Source: Deltaproteobacteria bacterium (GTDB lineage Bacteria; Desulfobacterota; Desulfuromonadia; Geobacterales; Pseudopelobacteraceae). From it: a DNA stretch of 59,481 nt. The notes under the pieces were generated by a model. It was given only the letters and a program-made list of their open reading frames with translations. It was not told the origin of the DNA and ran no database searches. The DNA is taken from NCBI GenBank assembly GCA_021779135.1, contig JAJYBH010000003.1:1-59481 (forward strand). The letters run 5' to 3'. This document shows positions 27,962-38,287 of this stretch, one piece after another (the first letter of the stretch is position 1; every line of letters begins with the position of its first letter). The position numbers were made by a program, and so were the translations under genes.

Positions 27962-30325
27962 TTATACCAGCCTCTTGATCATATCCAGCAGATTGCTCTG
28001 GTCAAAGTCTTTCTTTACGATATAGGCGCTGGCGCCGGCGTCGATGCCCCGTTCCCGGTCTTCGCGCGATTCAAGTGCGGTCACCAGCACCACCGGCAGA
28101 TCGGCAAAGTGCTTATCGGCGCGGATCCGCGTGGTAAGTTCGAAGCCGTTCATCCGCGGCATCTCGACATCGGACACCACGATGTCGAATTCCCTGCTCT
28201 TCAGCTTGCTGAAGGCGTCGAGTCCGTCGACAGCGGTCACAACATCATAGCCTGCCGTCCCGAGGATATTCTGCAACAGGGTCCTGGTCGTGATGGAATC
28301 TTCCGCAACCAGCACGGAGCGCCTCTCGACGATAGCCTGCACTTTTTCCGATGCGCCCGCTGCCGGAGAAGAGGCTGCTGAAAATTTCACCGCCGATTTC
28401 AGCAGGTCGGGCACACTGAGCACCGGGATAACCCTGCCGTTGCCGGTGATGGTGGCACCAGCCACGTTGCGCACCCGGGAAAGCTGGCGGCCGAGCTTTT
28501 TCAGGAGCACCTCCTGTTCGTTCAGCACCTCATCCACGAGAAAGGCGATCCTCGTGCCGGCGGCATTGAGGAGTACGACCTGGATCAGCTCAGAAGGTGC
28601 CGCGACCGGTTGAGATGGGGATAGCCGCAGAACATCCGCAAGCCGCGCCAGGGAGACGGCCTCACCCTTCAGCTGGACCGTCTCGCGGTTTTCAACGGTC
28701 TTGATCCCGGTCCGCTTCAGCCGCACCGTCCGCTCAACGTGCATCGTGGGTATGACGAACACATCTTCACCTACCCGGACGAGGACGCCATGGAACGTGG
28801 CGAGCGTCAAGGGCAGCACCATGCGGAAGCGGACGCCGGCATCGGAACGGCTTTCCAGGGAGATCGTCCCGCCGAGCTTTTCCACCTTTTCCCTGACAAT
28901 GGCAAGACCGAGGCCCCGGCCGGAAATCTCGGTGATGATAGGGCTGGTCGTGACCCCGGACTGGAAGACAAAGGGCAACAGCTCCCGGTCGCTGAGTTCC
29001 GCCACCTTCTCGCGGGAGTGGGTGCCGAGCTTCAGCACCGCCGCCCTGACCCGCTCCAGGGCAATACCGGCCCCGTCATCGGTAATGACGACCTCCACCC
29101 TGTTGTCTCCGGGAATAACATCAACTGAAATCAATCCGCGCCGCGGCTTGGCTTTCACGATCCGCTGCTCAGGCTTCTCGATGCCGTGATCGATACAGTT
29201 TCGTATCAGGTGCACAAGGGGATCCTTCAGTTCCTCCAGGATGCGCCGGTCGATCTCAATCCCCTCGCCACTGACCGCCAGGTCGGCCTCCTTGCCGTTG
29301 TCCCGTGAGAGTTCCCGCACAATTTTGGGAAGGATCTCCAGCAGGGTTGAAAAGGGGAACATCAGAACCTTTTTCATATCCGCCAGGAGGCTGTTCACCA
29401 TGCCGTCAACCGTCCGGCTGTCGTGAGCGGCCGCTTTTATCTCGGTGACATGCCGGTTTCCCAAAGTCTTGATGAATTCCCTGTTCCAGGCCAGGAACCC
29501 GGAGACATCCAGCATCGCGCCGCTTACCTTGGAGGGGCTCACTTCACGCTCTCCAGATGGGGTTTCATGGCTGGCCGTCCTGATCTGCCGAACGGCGGGG
29601 AGGATCCTGGCCCATTCCTTTTCCCAGGCCTGAAAAGACGACACTACCTCTTGCAGATGCGCAACGCGCTCTGCCGCCGCTGATTTTGCGAAGAGCAGCT
29701 CCTCCGACTGCAGGAGCAGCGAGTGCAGCCTGGCCGTGGAAACCCGCACCGTCTCCGCCATGACCGGGAGCGATGCCTGCGGTTCGGAGGCAGGGGGCAA
29801 CTCGTCACCCAGCGGAGTCCGGTGGGCAGGGACTTCTCGCGGATCCGCCGCGGCAGGCCGGGAATCGGACCCGGGCGCTGTTTTGGTGTTTGGAACTCCA
29901 AGCCCGAAACTTTCGTGCCTGGTCACTCCTTCAAGCTGGACAACTAGCTCATCCAGCAGCGCCTTGTCACCGGCGCCCAGCCTGCCCTCGGCAGTAGGGA
30001 GGAATCGGCCGAGATAGTCGCTTGCCTGTTGCAGAAGTTCGAACAGTTCGGCACCGAACTCGAGTTCGTGCCGTTTCATGGCGGCAAAGACCCCCTCCAT
30101 GGCCTGGCAGAGCGACTCGATATCCGCCAGGTTAACGGAGCGGGCCGCCCCCTTCAGGCTGTGCGCCTCGCGGAAGACGACCTCCACGATATCCGCCAGC
30201 TCTGCCGCGCTCGCCGCCCGCTTCAGCCCGTCCAGTCCGGTGGAGATATTTTGCAGATGCTCCTCCGCTTCAACTCTGAAGGTAGCGAGCAGGCGTTGTA
30301 GAAATGCGGCGTCTTTGTCGACCAT
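27962..30325 (-). CDS. cheA: CheA-type hybrid histidine kinase with C-terminal receiver
   Basis: A 787-residue chemosensory kinase. An N-terminal HPt has the phospho-His in REAHSLKGAARSV (about residue 50); a dimerisation/catalytic region holds HLIRNCIDHGIE and GRGLGLAIVREKVE; a CheW-like regulatory domain follows (about 505-640); and a C-terminal receiver (Asp in IVVSDVEMPRMNG) completes it. The fused receiver is typical of Wsp/ACF and pilus-type systems rather than flagellar ones. GAGGT is 4 bases before the ATG. The mcp gene ends 52 bases upstream and cheB starts 8 bases downstream. Confidence 0.96.
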   Translation of the reverse strand: MVDKDAAFLQRLLATFRVEAEEHLQNISTGLDGLKRAASAAELADIVEVVFREAHSLKGAARSVNLADIESLCQAMEGVFAAMKRHELEFGAELFELLQQASDYLGRFLPTAEGRLGAGDKALLDELVVQLEGVTRHESFGLGVPNTKTAPGSDSRPAAADPREVPAHRTPLGDELPPASEPQASLPVMAETVRVSTARLHSLLLQSEELLFAKSAAAERVAHLQEVVSSFQAWEKEWARILPAVRQIRTASHETPSGEREVSPSKVSGAMLDVSGFLAWNREFIKTLGNRHVTEIKAAAHDSRTVDGMVNSLLADMKKVLMFPFSTLLEILPKIVRELSRDNGKEADLAVSGEGIEIDRRILEELKDPLVHLIRNCIDHGIEKPEQRIVKAKPRRGLISVDVIPGDNRVEVVITDDGAGIALERVRAAVLKLGTHSREKVAELSDRELLPFVFQSGVTTSPIITEISGRGLGLAIVREKVEKLGGTISLESRSDAGVRFRMVLPLTLATFHGVLVRVGEDVFVIPTMHVERTVRLKRTGIKTVENRETVQLKGEAVSLARLADVLRLSPSQPVAAPSELIQVVLLNAAGTRIAFLVDEVLNEQEVLLKKLGRQLSRVRNVAGATITGNGRVIPVLSVPDLLKSAVKFSAASSPAAGASEKVQAIVERRSVLVAEDSITTRTLLQNILGTAGYDVVTAVDGLDAFSKLKSREFDIVVSDVEMPRMNGFELTTRIRADKHFADLPVVLVTALESREDRERGIDAGASAYIVKKDFDQSNLLDMIKRLV

Positions 30326-30377
30326 GTATACCTCAAATTCCGGGAGCGATGCCGGGTTTACGGATGTGCCTCAGAAT

Positions 30378-32111
30378 TCAGATTTTATATCGCTCCACGA
30401 GTCCTTTCAGCTTTTGACCCAGATCGTGCAAACCCTGCACGGTGAGCTCCACCTGCCGCATGCCGGTGACGTTCTGCTCGCTCGCCTGACGGATGTTCTC
30501 CATGGCCAGGCTCACCTGGTCGATACCGACCAGCTGCTGCTGGCTGGAGGCGGAGATCATCAGTGCCGACTGGGCCGACTCGTCAATGCTCTCGCCCATC
30601 TGGCGGATCGCCTCGCCGGCCTCCTGCGATTGGCGCACACCCTCCTCAACGGCCCTGTTTCCCTGTTCGGTGGCCAGCACGGCGGCGTTGGTCGCCTTCT
30701 GGATATCGTTCAGGATGGTCCGCACCTGGGAGGTGGCCTCCTTGGACTGTTCCGCCAGGCTCTTCACCTCCTGGGCCACCACCGCGAACCCCTTGCCCTG
30801 TTCCCCGGCCCTGGCCGCCTCGATGGCGGCGTTGACCGCCAGCAGGTTGGACTGCTCGGCCAGGTCGTTGACCGTGGCGATGATCTCGCCTATGGTCTGG
30901 CTCTGCTCGGAGAGCCGCACGATGCTGTCGGCGATGGCGGCCACCTGCCCCTGGATCCTTCCCATGCCGGCAATGGATTCATCCACAGCCCGCCGGCCCG
31001 CCTGGGCAACCTGGACCGTATTCTGAGCGGCGTCCGAGACATTGCGCGCCTTTTGGCTCGAAACCTGGGCAGTCTGCCTGACCTCTGTCATCGTGCTGCT
31101 GGTCTCGCTCACCGCCGCCGCAGTCTCCGAGGCGCCGGTGGCCACCTGGTTGGTGGAGGCCATGATCTCGCTGGAGGAGGAGGTCAGGACATTGATCCCC
31201 TCGATGATCTCCCGGGTCATCTCCCTCAGGTTGTTTGCCATGGCGGACAGGGCATTCCCCATGACATCTTTCTCGGATTGGGGGACGATCGCGACCGAGA
31301 GATTACCGACTGCGATCTGCCGGGCCAGTTCCGACATGTTCCGAAACTGTTGAAGCATCCTTTCCATCGACCGCAATAGCTGACCGGTTTCGTCTTGCGA
31401 TGTTTCACTGATCTCTGACGAAATATCACCGACCGCCAATTTGTTTGCCACTTCAACCGCTGTTGCAAGAGGCTTTGTTATGCTGCGTGTAATGTACAAG
31501 GCAATGACGATTGCCAATAAAACAGCGACCGTCAGGAGGGCATAGGTGAAACGAACGGTCTGGTCTTTGATTTCAAAGGACTCTTGGTTCAAAGCAGCAG
31601 CCTTTTTCATGGCAAATTGGCTGATATCATTAATTTCATTTTCTATCTTTGCTATGATCCCCTTCGACTGTTCTCTATGCCATACAACTGCCTTCACTTT
31701 TTCGTTGTCACGCAGCAGTTTGCCTGTCCTCTCACGACGCTTTTCCCAGGTATCAAGGTCCTTCGCGATCTCGTCAATGATCTGTTTGTCGCCAAGGAAG
31801 CGCTCCCTCACAAGCACCAGATTTTCATGTGCTTTCCTGTTGTTCTCCTCTGCCTGGGCTAGGGCAATCTCGCGATCCCTGGCGTTCTCCGCCAGCAGAG
31901 CATCCTTTGTGTTCCTGTTGATCTCACTAATACAGGTATGGACAACCTCAATCGTTCGGGAGACGGTGAAGGGATGCTCATAAAAGGTTTGCTGTCGCTC
32001 CTGAACCGCTACGATCTTCTGTATGGCCAGCGCTCCCACGCAGACAAGTAGAAGCGCCACCATCCCAAAGCCCAACAATAAGCGACTTCCGATTTTCATA
32101 TTACTCAGCAT
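30378..32111 (-). CDS. Methyl-accepting chemotaxis protein (four-helix-bundle sensor)
   Basis: A 577-residue chemoreceptor: a membrane segment near 8-28, an all-helical periplasmic domain (about 30-185, 4HB_MCP type), a second segment near 190-210, a HAMP domain and a second HAMP-like region (to about 300), then the cytoplasmic signalling domain. Its hairpin tip is EQSNLLAVNAAIEAARAGEQGKGFAVVA. GAGGAGG lies about 6 bases before the ATG. It is embedded between cheW and cheA, so it is the dedicated receptor of this system, as WspA is in Wsp systems. Confidence 0.95.
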   Translation of the reverse strand: MLSNMKIGSRLLLGFGMVALLLVCVGALAIQKIVAVQERQQTFYEHPFTVSRTIEVVHTCISEINRNTKDALLAENARDREIALAQAEENNRKAHENLVLVRERFLGDKQIIDEIAKDLDTWEKRRERTGKLLRDNEKVKAVVWHREQSKGIIAKIENEINDISQFAMKKAAALNQESFEIKDQTVRFTYALLTVAVLLAIVIALYITRSITKPLATAVEVANKLAVGDISSEISETSQDETGQLLRSMERMLQQFRNMSELARQIAVGNLSVAIVPQSEKDVMGNALSAMANNLREMTREIIEGINVLTSSSSEIMASTNQVATGASETAAAVSETSSTMTEVRQTAQVSSQKARNVSDAAQNTVQVAQAGRRAVDESIAGMGRIQGQVAAIADSIVRLSEQSQTIGEIIATVNDLAEQSNLLAVNAAIEAARAGEQGKGFAVVAQEVKSLAEQSKEATSQVRTILNDIQKATNAAVLATEQGNRAVEEGVRQSQEAGEAIRQMGESIDESAQSALMISASSQQQLVGIDQVSLAMENIRQASEQNVTGMRQVELTVQGLHDLGQKLKGLVERYKI

Positions 32112-32192
32112 GATTTACCCTCCTCAATTCAAATCGGAGAAACTTGATCGGACGAGCAGACCTCTTCCTTTCCCCGCAACATCATTGTTCAT

Positions 32193-32723
32193 CTATACCT
32201 CTTCATGCACCACGAAGCCGCGATCGGAAAGGATCCTGCCCCCATCCAGCACCACCAGACGCTCCTGGGTAACTCCCAGCAGGTACTCCTCACGCACGTC
32301 GGTCAGGGTGGGAAGCGCAGGCCGCAGGGTGCTGCGGGGTATCCATCGTGCCTCTATGACCGCATCCGCCAGAAGGCCGAACTCCATGCTGTCGCTGCGC
32401 AGGACGATGACCTTGCTAAGACCGGATACCCCCCGCTCCGGCAGGTCGAAAAACTCGCGCAGGTCGATGATGGAGAGTATCTGGCCGCGCAGGTTGATGA
32501 CCCCCAGTACAAAGGACGGCGTGCAGGGCAGCGGGGTGAGCTCCTTCAGGGGATGGACCGCGCCGATGTATGCCGACTCGATGGCGTAGCGTTCGCTGGC
32601 CAGCGAAAACTCGACAATCTCGATCCGATCGCCTTCTGCTCCGCTTTCCTCCGGCACCCGCGCCAGAGCGGCGGCCCGTGCCCGGAGAATGCGCTGTTGT
32701 TCATCGTTGCCAGAGGGCATCAT
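32193..32723 (-). CDS. cheW: CheW adaptor (second copy of the operon)
   Basis: A 176-residue CheW that couples the chemoreceptor to CheA. The beta-barrel pattern is complete: IEIVEFSLASERYAIE, then PFVLGVINLRGQILSIIDL-type residues and VIVLRSDSMEFGLLADAV. An N-terminal extension of about 40 residues is Arg/Glu-rich. The ATG overlaps the cheR stop by 4 bases. It corresponds in position to WspD in Wsp operons. Confidence 0.94.
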   Translation of the reverse strand: MMPSGNDEQQRILRARAAALARVPEESGAEGDRIEIVEFSLASERYAIESAYIGAVHPLKELTPLPCTPSFVLGVINLRGQILSIIDLREFFDLPERGVSGLSKVIVLRSDSMEFGLLADAVIEARWIPRSTLRPALPTLTDVREEYLLGVTQERLVVLDGGRILSDRGFVVHEEV

Positions 32724-34243
32724 TCATCTCCTTGTCCAATCCCGGCGGTTGTGGCCTTGATGATTTCCCTGAGTCTCCAGGCCTGCATCCCGTCGGACTC
32801 CGGGATGACCTCGTCCGGACGATACCTGTCGAGAAGTGCAAGCACCTGTGCGAAATGCCTGCGCGACTCCCTGTGTTTTCCCTGTCTCAGCCCGATATTG
32901 GCCAGTGAGAAGTGGGCCAGAACCAGGTCCTGATCGAGGTAGAGCGCCCTTTTCAGCGCAACGGCCGCCTCGTGGTCGTCACCCTGCTCCTGGAGTATCA
33001 TGGCCCGGAGATTGTGCAGCCCCGGATTGAGCTTGTCGGCCAGTATGGCCTGTTCGAGCAGCTGGCGCGCCTCGGCCAGTTTCCCCTGATTGGCGTGGAT
33101 ATGGCACATGAGGACGGTCTCTCTGATGTTCTGCCGGCTGGGTGGTAACAGCGGTGCCAGCTTTTGTTCCGCTTGAAGATAGAGACCTTTTTCGTAAAGC
33201 GAACGTGCCGCTTCGAAATCTGTTTGTCCCTGAGGTACAGGGGTCCGGAGAGCGGGAACAGATTTGAGAAGGGGTGACCGCTCTTTCACCGGCAGTGGTT
33301 CAACCGAGCGGGTGGCGGACCAGGCTTGCGCCTCATGGGCGCTGGCCCCTTGCGGGTCGGTCCCTGGCGATTGTTTTTGATAGAATACCGCGCCTGGGAA
33401 CTTAACGGCCTTGAACTGCGGATAGAGGACCTGTGACGACTCGCAGGGGGAGACAATCAGCCATCCTCCATCCACGAGCGAGCGGTGGAACCGTTCGACG
33501 ACCTTCCTGGCCAGATCCGGGGTGAAGTACATCAGTACGTTTCGGCAGAAGATGACATCCATCGCGTTGGTGTGGACGGGGAGCGAGGGATAGGGATCTT
33601 CCGCCAGATTGAGATAGGAAAAGTCCACCATTTTTTTGATCGCTGGAATCAATGCCCAGCGGTTGTGGCCGCATTTCTCGAAATAACGCTCCTTGAGCCA
33701 GGGCGGGGTAGTGCGAAACGACCATTCCGTGTAGACCCCTTCTTTCGCCTTGCGAAGCGCCCGGGGGTTGATGTCGGTCGCCAGGATCGAAATCGGCCAG
33801 TCATGCAGGAAGTGGCGCATCCTGGCGAGCAGAATGGCAATCGAGTAGGACTCTTCACCGGTTGCGCAGCCCGCGCTCCAGATCCTCAGCCGTTGCTCGC
33901 CCCCCCCGCGTTTCCGGATGATTTCAGGAATAATCTCGTCCGTAAAGATCTCGAAGCTGCGGTCCTCCCGCAGAAAGTAGGTTTCACCGACGGTCAGATA
34001 GACAGCCAGGGATTCCACCAGTTCCCTGGAGATGGGGGTGCTGATGAACCAGTTGGCACACGCCACCGGGTCTTGAAAACCGAGATCCATGGCAACCAGA
34101 CAGAAGGCATTTTCCAGGGTTTGCCATCTGGCGGGGGGGAAATACAGGCCCATGCGGTCGGTGATCTGAGGGCTGAGCCGGGCCAGCAGCTCCTCCGGCA
34201 TCTTTCCCGCAGGTTCGGGAATCCGGCTCGGGCTGCAGTTCAT
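32720..34243 (-). CDS. cheR: Chemotaxis methyltransferase CheR with TPR-like C-terminus
   Basis: A 507-residue protein. The CheR domain (about 20-280) shows SAGCATGEESYSIAILLA and FCRNVLMYFTPDLARKVVERF, the SAM-binding and catalytic signatures. A linker (about 285-350) leads to helical repeats (RSLYEKGLYLQAEQKLAPLL…ALYLDQDLVLAHFSLANIGLRQG) of the TPR type. CheR-TPR fusions are typical of WspC. The start at 34243 overlaps the upstream cheW stop (ATGA); the 15 extra upstream codons of the frame are rejected for that reason. Confidence 0.95.
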   Translation of the reverse strand: MNCSPSRIPEPAGKMPEELLARLSPQITDRMGLYFPPARWQTLENAFCLVAMDLGFQDPVACANWFISTPISRELVESLAVYLTVGETYFLREDRSFEIFTDEIIPEIIRKRGGGEQRLRIWSAGCATGEESYSIAILLARMRHFLHDWPISILATDINPRALRKAKEGVYTEWSFRTTPPWLKERYFEKCGHNRWALIPAIKKMVDFSYLNLAEDPYPSLPVHTNAMDVIFCRNVLMYFTPDLARKVVERFHRSLVDGGWLIVSPCESSQVLYPQFKAVKFPGAVFYQKQSPGTDPQGASAHEAQAWSATRSVEPLPVKERSPLLKSVPALRTPVPQGQTDFEAARSLYEKGLYLQAEQKLAPLLPPSRQNIRETVLMCHIHANQGKLAEARQLLEQAILADKLNPGLHNLRAMILQEQGDDHEAAVALKRALYLDQDLVLAHFSLANIGLRQGKHRESRRHFAQVLALLDRYRPDEVIPESDGMQAWRLREIIKATTAGIGQGDE

Positions 34244-34812
34244 GGCAGCTGCTCCCGGCACTCGTGCCCCACTCCTGCTTCGAGGCAACCCATTTTCTCA
34301 AGTTGATCGTCGAGGAGCAGCTCATCATCCAGGGAAAGGATTTTGTCGATGTCGGTGATGATGATCATGCCGTCGGCGAGTATCATCACCCCTTCGATGC
34401 GTTCCATCCCGGGAAGTATCTCCCCAGACGGGACAGCTCCACCGGACGGGAATCCGATTACGTCGAGTACCGCGTCCGTCACAAACACCAGCGTACGCCG
34501 GGCCGTGGATACAATGATGAACTGGTCACTCGTACGCAGCTCCCGTTCCTGCAGGCGGAAGCAGCGGCGCGTGTTGATAACAGGGACTATCCGTCCCTGC
34601 AGGTTGATGATCCCGAGTACCATTTCCGGGGCATCGGGCAGGGGGGTGACCTCGACCGCACGCACAACGCTTTCGACCGCTTCGAGATGAAGGGCGTAGC
34701 GCTTTCCCTCCAGAGTGAAGACGAGGAGCTGATCGAATCTGTTCTCAGGCCAAACCGCCATGCAGACTCCCGGCTTTACAGGGACAGTATTCCTGGACTG
34801 AACTTGCAACAT
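34240..34812 (-). CDS. cheW: CheW adaptor (first copy of the operon)
   Basis: A 190-residue CheW-like protein with LLVFTLEGKRYALHLEAVESVVRAVEVTPL near its start and MVLGIINLQGRIVPVINTRR, the CheW barrel signature. The C-terminus is extended by about 25 acidic residues. Two starts are plausible: 34812 (AGGA close upstream) or 34761 (MAVWPEN, with GGGAG 5 bases upstream). It is the first gene of the chemosensory operon and sits 68 bases after the large PAS kinase gene. Position matches WspB. Confidence 0.9.
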   Translation of the reverse strand: MLQVQSRNTVPVKPGVCMAVWPENRFDQLLVFTLEGKRYALHLEAVESVVRAVEVTPLPDAPEMVLGIINLQGRIVPVINTRRCFRLQERELRTSDQFIIVSTARRTLVFVTDAVLDVIGFPSGGAVPSGEILPGMERIEGVMILADGMIIITDIDKILSLDDELLLDDQLEKMGCLEAGVGHECREQLP

Positions 34813-34880
34813 GATTTCCTAACTGCCTGCACAGCACAATCGAGGCTGCCCAAGTCTCGCAACATACATATATCGTTAAA

Positions 34881-37800
34881 TCAAGTACTTTCCGGCTGCG
34901 GCGCACTCCTCGCAACCGGGAGACGGACGGTAAAGGTAGAGCCGCGTCCCGCCTCGCTTTCCAGGGTAATCTCGCCGCCATGCTTGCGGATGATATCATA
35001 GCTTATGGAAAGGCCCAGTCCGGTCCCTTTTCCGACCTCCTTGGTCGTGAAAAATGGCTCGAAAATACGTTTCCGAATTTCAGCCGGGATCCCGCAGCCG
35101 GTATCGGCAATCGATACGAACACGTTTCCGTCCTCGCACCAGGTGCGGATGGTGATGCTCCCCTGCATCCCTTCCATGGCGTGACCGGCATTCACCAGCA
35201 GGTTGAGGAAGACCTGATTGAGTTGATGGGGAAAGCAGAGTATTTCGGGAACATCCCCATATTCACGGTTGAGGGTGGCAACATACTTGATCTCGTTCCA
35301 GGCGATATTGATGGTGGTCTCCAGGGCCTCGTTCAGCTTGATCAGCTCCTGACTGGAGTGATCGACCCGCGAGAAGCTCCTCAGGTCCTGGACGATACGC
35401 CGTATCCGCTCGGTGCCATCCTGGCTCTCATGAATCAGCTGGTGGGCGTCGCCCTTGATATGGTCGATCTTGAGGCGCGTCCTCACCTCTGCAAGCTTGC
35501 CGGCACCGTCGGCATCGCACCTGCAGCCTTGCAGCGCCCGGTCGCCGACGCCGATGAATTCCTCCAGCCGCTCGATGTACTTGTTGAGCGTGGACAGGTT
35601 GCTGTTGATGAACCCGATGGGATTGTTGATCTCATGGGCCACACCGGCCGCCAGCTGGCCGATGGAGGCCATCTTTTCCTGATGGAATATCTGCATCTGG
35701 GCCTCTTTCAGTTTGGTGTAGGCCTCCTGCAGTTCCATTTCCACCTTTTTGCGCTCGGTGATGTCCTCCTTGACTGCGAGATACCCGGTGATACAGCCGT
35801 CCTTGTCCAAGAGGGGCGAGATGGAGGCAAATTCCCAGTACAGCGAGCCGTCCTTGCGCTTGTTGTGAAATTCACCACGCCACTCTTTCCCGGATGAAAT
35901 CGTCTTCCACACGGTCGCATAATTGTCCGCCGACATTTCACCGGACTTGAGCACCCGGGGGTTCTGTCCGACGGCCTCCTCGACGGTATAGCCGGTGGTC
36001 TGGCAGAACTTTGGATTGACATACTCGATGGTGCCAGCCAGGTCGGTCATCACAATCGAGGCCGGACTCTGCTCAACAGCCCGGGTCAGCCTGGCCAGCG
36101 ATTCCTCCATCTGGCGTCGACCGGTGATATCTTCCAATGTCTCAACAGCCGCGACCACCCGACCCTCGCTGTTGCGAATCGGCGCTGCCTCAAAAAGCAG
36201 ATAGCGCCGTTTTCCGCCGATATTGAACCACCCCTCGGCCTGAAAACCGCCATCAACGTACTTGGAGGGTGAATAGGTGCTGTACAGGCTTTTATCCATC
36301 CGAGTCTCTCCGTCAATAACCATGTCGGCCATTGTCGGGCGCTGCGTCTCATAAAATCCGGACCAGTGCCGGTCGGTCCCCTTCATTTCGCGCCGGCTTT
36401 TGACGGTGATACTCTCGAGGGCCTGGTTCCAGTACAGTACGGTATGCCTGCTGTCGATGACAAACATCGGCATTGAGGCGTTGTTGATGAGGTTCTCGAC
36501 AAACACTTTTTCGTCATGCAGCCGCTGCTGTGCCAGCATGGTGTCGGTTATGTCGCTGAAGCTGCCGCGGATGCCGGTTACCTCTCCACCCTCACCACGC
36601 ACAAGGTGACAGGCGTGAGTCATCCATTTGGTCACGCCATCCTTGCACAGAAAGCGTATCTGAAAAGGCGCATGGGTGTCATTTTCATCATAATTATCGC
36701 GGTGTCGTCTCCATAGGCGGCGGTCATCGGGATGGATCACTTCATCAAGAAGTCCGGGATTGATATAGAATTCCACATCCCGATAGCCGGTAATCGCGAA
36801 ACAGTTGGTGGATATGAACCGGATCGCGCCATCGAGGGTGACCCAGACGGCGATCTCGCTGGTGTATTCCGCCACGATGCGATGGATCCTGGCGCTCTGT
36901 TCGACGGCCTCTCCCGCCTGCCGAACCTCATCCATCATGCAGTTGAAGGCCCGCGCCAGCCGTTCCAGTTCATCACCGGTCTTCAACTCCAGCGGCTTCC
37001 ATTCCACACCGGGTCGGCCGGCCCCCTCCACATGCGCGATCAACTGCTCGATCGGCCGGGTCACCCGGCGGGTTACATACCAGATCACCAGCAGCGAAAA
37101 AAGGATGCCGGCTGCCGCGATCAGGGCGGCGTTGAGCGCCAGCTGGTTCAATGGAGCGAAGGCGTCAGCATAGGGGATGTTGGCGGCCAGGATCCAGCCG
37201 GTTTCCCCAACCCTCTTGAAAGAGCTGAGTATGCGCTGCCCCCTGGAGTTGACATTGTCCAGGGAGCCTTCCATGCCCTTCAGGGCCTGATCGATGCCGC
37301 GATTTTTCCCCGCGGCGATCGTTTCCAGGATCCGCTTGCTGTCGGGATGCGAAAGAATTGTGCGGCCATCCAGGATATAGAGGTAGCCGGTACTGCCGAG
37401 GCCTTCGGAGGAGAGACTGGTAAGGAACTGATTGACTCCCAGGGAATGGTAGCCGGCCAGAAGACAGATGATCCGGTCATGGTTGTCCCTGACCGGAACG
37501 ACCATGGCGATCATCGGGGTGTGCGGAGGCAGGCTCAGGCGAAACGGCGCCGAGATGTAAGGCTTCCCGTTTTGCAAGGGTACGTTGACATAATCGCGGA
37601 ACTGCAGATCCGCGCCGACCAGCGCCGGGTTGTCCATGCTCTCGGCAATAACCCGCCCATCGGTCCCGATCACCAGTAAACCGGCATCAAAGATCATCTT
37701 GGCGGGACTGGCATGGATAAAGAATTGTTGCAGTTTACCGGGATCAGCCAGAACCTGGCTGGTAATCTCCGTGGCTGCCAGGGAAAGCTGATAACGGGCT

Positions 37801-38006
37801 AGACGGATCCGTCCATTGAGCTGTTCCGCTATCTCGGACACCATGACGGATTGCTGCGTGAAGATGCTGGTGCGCAAAAGATTATGGAAATAGAAGAAGA
37901 GGGTCCCGGAAACACAGGCCAGGACGATCGAGACGGTCAGAAGGGTCGTGAAGGCGACCTTGTTTCTGATGCTGGTAGTCATGGTTCTGGACAGGCGCTG
38001 CAACAT
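34881..38006 (-). CDS. Large membrane Cache-HAMP-PAS histidine kinase
   Basis: A 1041-residue sensor kinase. A membrane segment (about 15-37), a long periplasmic region of dCache type (40-285, with [20 protein letters not shown]) and a second segment (290-312) lead to HAMP. Three PAS regions follow (about 380-500, 510-640, 650-770), then a coil, HisKA with [19 protein letters not shown] and a catalytic domain with [20 protein letters not shown]. dCache domains bind small molecules outside the membrane, so it probably senses an external ligand. It precedes the chemosensory operon and may share its transcript. Confidence 0.94.
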   Translation of the reverse strand: MLQRLSRTMTTSIRNKVAFTTLLTVSIVLACVSGTLFFYFHNLLRTSIFTQQSVMVSEIAEQLNGRIRLARYQLSLAATEITSQVLADPGKLQQFFIHASPAKMIFDAGLLVIGTDGRVIAESMDNPALVGADLQFRDYVNVPLQNGKPYISAPFRLSLPPHTPMIAMVVPVRDNHDRIICLLAGYHSLGVNQFLTSLSSEGLGSTGYLYILDGRTILSHPDSKRILETIAAGKNRGIDQALKGMEGSLDNVNSRGQRILSSFKRVGETGWILAANIPYADAFAPLNQLALNAALIAAAGILFSLLVIWYVTRRVTRPIEQLIAHVEGAGRPGVEWKPLELKTGDELERLARAFNCMMDEVRQAGEAVEQSARIHRIVAEYTSEIAVWVTLDGAIRFISTNCFAITGYRDVEFYINPGLLDEVIHPDDRRLWRRHRDNYDENDTHAPFQIRFLCKDGVTKWMTHACHLVRGEGGEVTGIRGSFSDITDTMLAQQRLHDEKVFVENLINNASMPMFVIDSRHTVLYWNQALESITVKSRREMKGTDRHWSGFYETQRPTMADMVIDGETRMDKSLYSTYSPSKYVDGGFQAEGWFNIGGKRRYLLFEAAPIRNSEGRVVAAVETLEDITGRRQMEESLARLTRAVEQSPASIVMTDLAGTIEYVNPKFCQTTGYTVEEAVGQNPRVLKSGEMSADNYATVWKTISSGKEWRGEFHNKRKDGSLYWEFASISPLLDKDGCITGYLAVKEDITERKKVEMELQEAYTKLKEAQMQIFHQEKMASIGQLAAGVAHEINNPIGFINSNLSTLNKYIERLEEFIGVGDRALQGCRCDADGAGKLAEVRTRLKIDHIKGDAHQLIHESQDGTERIRRIVQDLRSFSRVDHSSQELIKLNEALETTINIAWNEIKYVATLNREYGDVPEILCFPHQLNQVFLNLLVNAGHAMEGMQGSITIRTWCEDGNVFVSIADTGCGIPAEIRKRIFEPFFTTKEVGKGTGLGLSISYDIIRKHGGEITLESEAGRGSTFTVRLPVARSAPQPEST

Positions 38007-38223
38007 CTTCGCCTCCTGACCCGCGAGGGGTCCACCACCGGCTCTCCACCAAGGCCGGAAAACGCCTTGCGCGGAAAAAAGAAACTGATCCGACGTCCCC
38101 TCGGCATTCAGACAGTGCAGGCTGCCTTGAACCTCTAAGAAATAGACATCAGAGCCTCGTGAATCGCTACCTGACCGATGGATCGAGCATTCGGCATCGG
38201 GCTGATTTTGAAGAATACATTAA

Positions 38224-38244
38224 TGTTATGCCGAAAACATAACA
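38224..38244. promoter_or_regulatory. Palindromic site in the region before the Cache kinase
   Basis: TGTTATG (38224-38230) and CATAACA (38238-38244) are perfect arms around a 7-base AT-rich centre. They lie in the 281-base gap between the NarL-type regulator and the Cache kinase. The rest of this gap shows no gene. It could be an operator for the kinase/chemosensory transcript or a weak terminator; no T-tract is present. Confidence 0.4.
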
Positions 38245-38287
38245 GCATTTCAGCGGCCCGTCTGTCAGGAAAGTTTGACTTTCTAAA

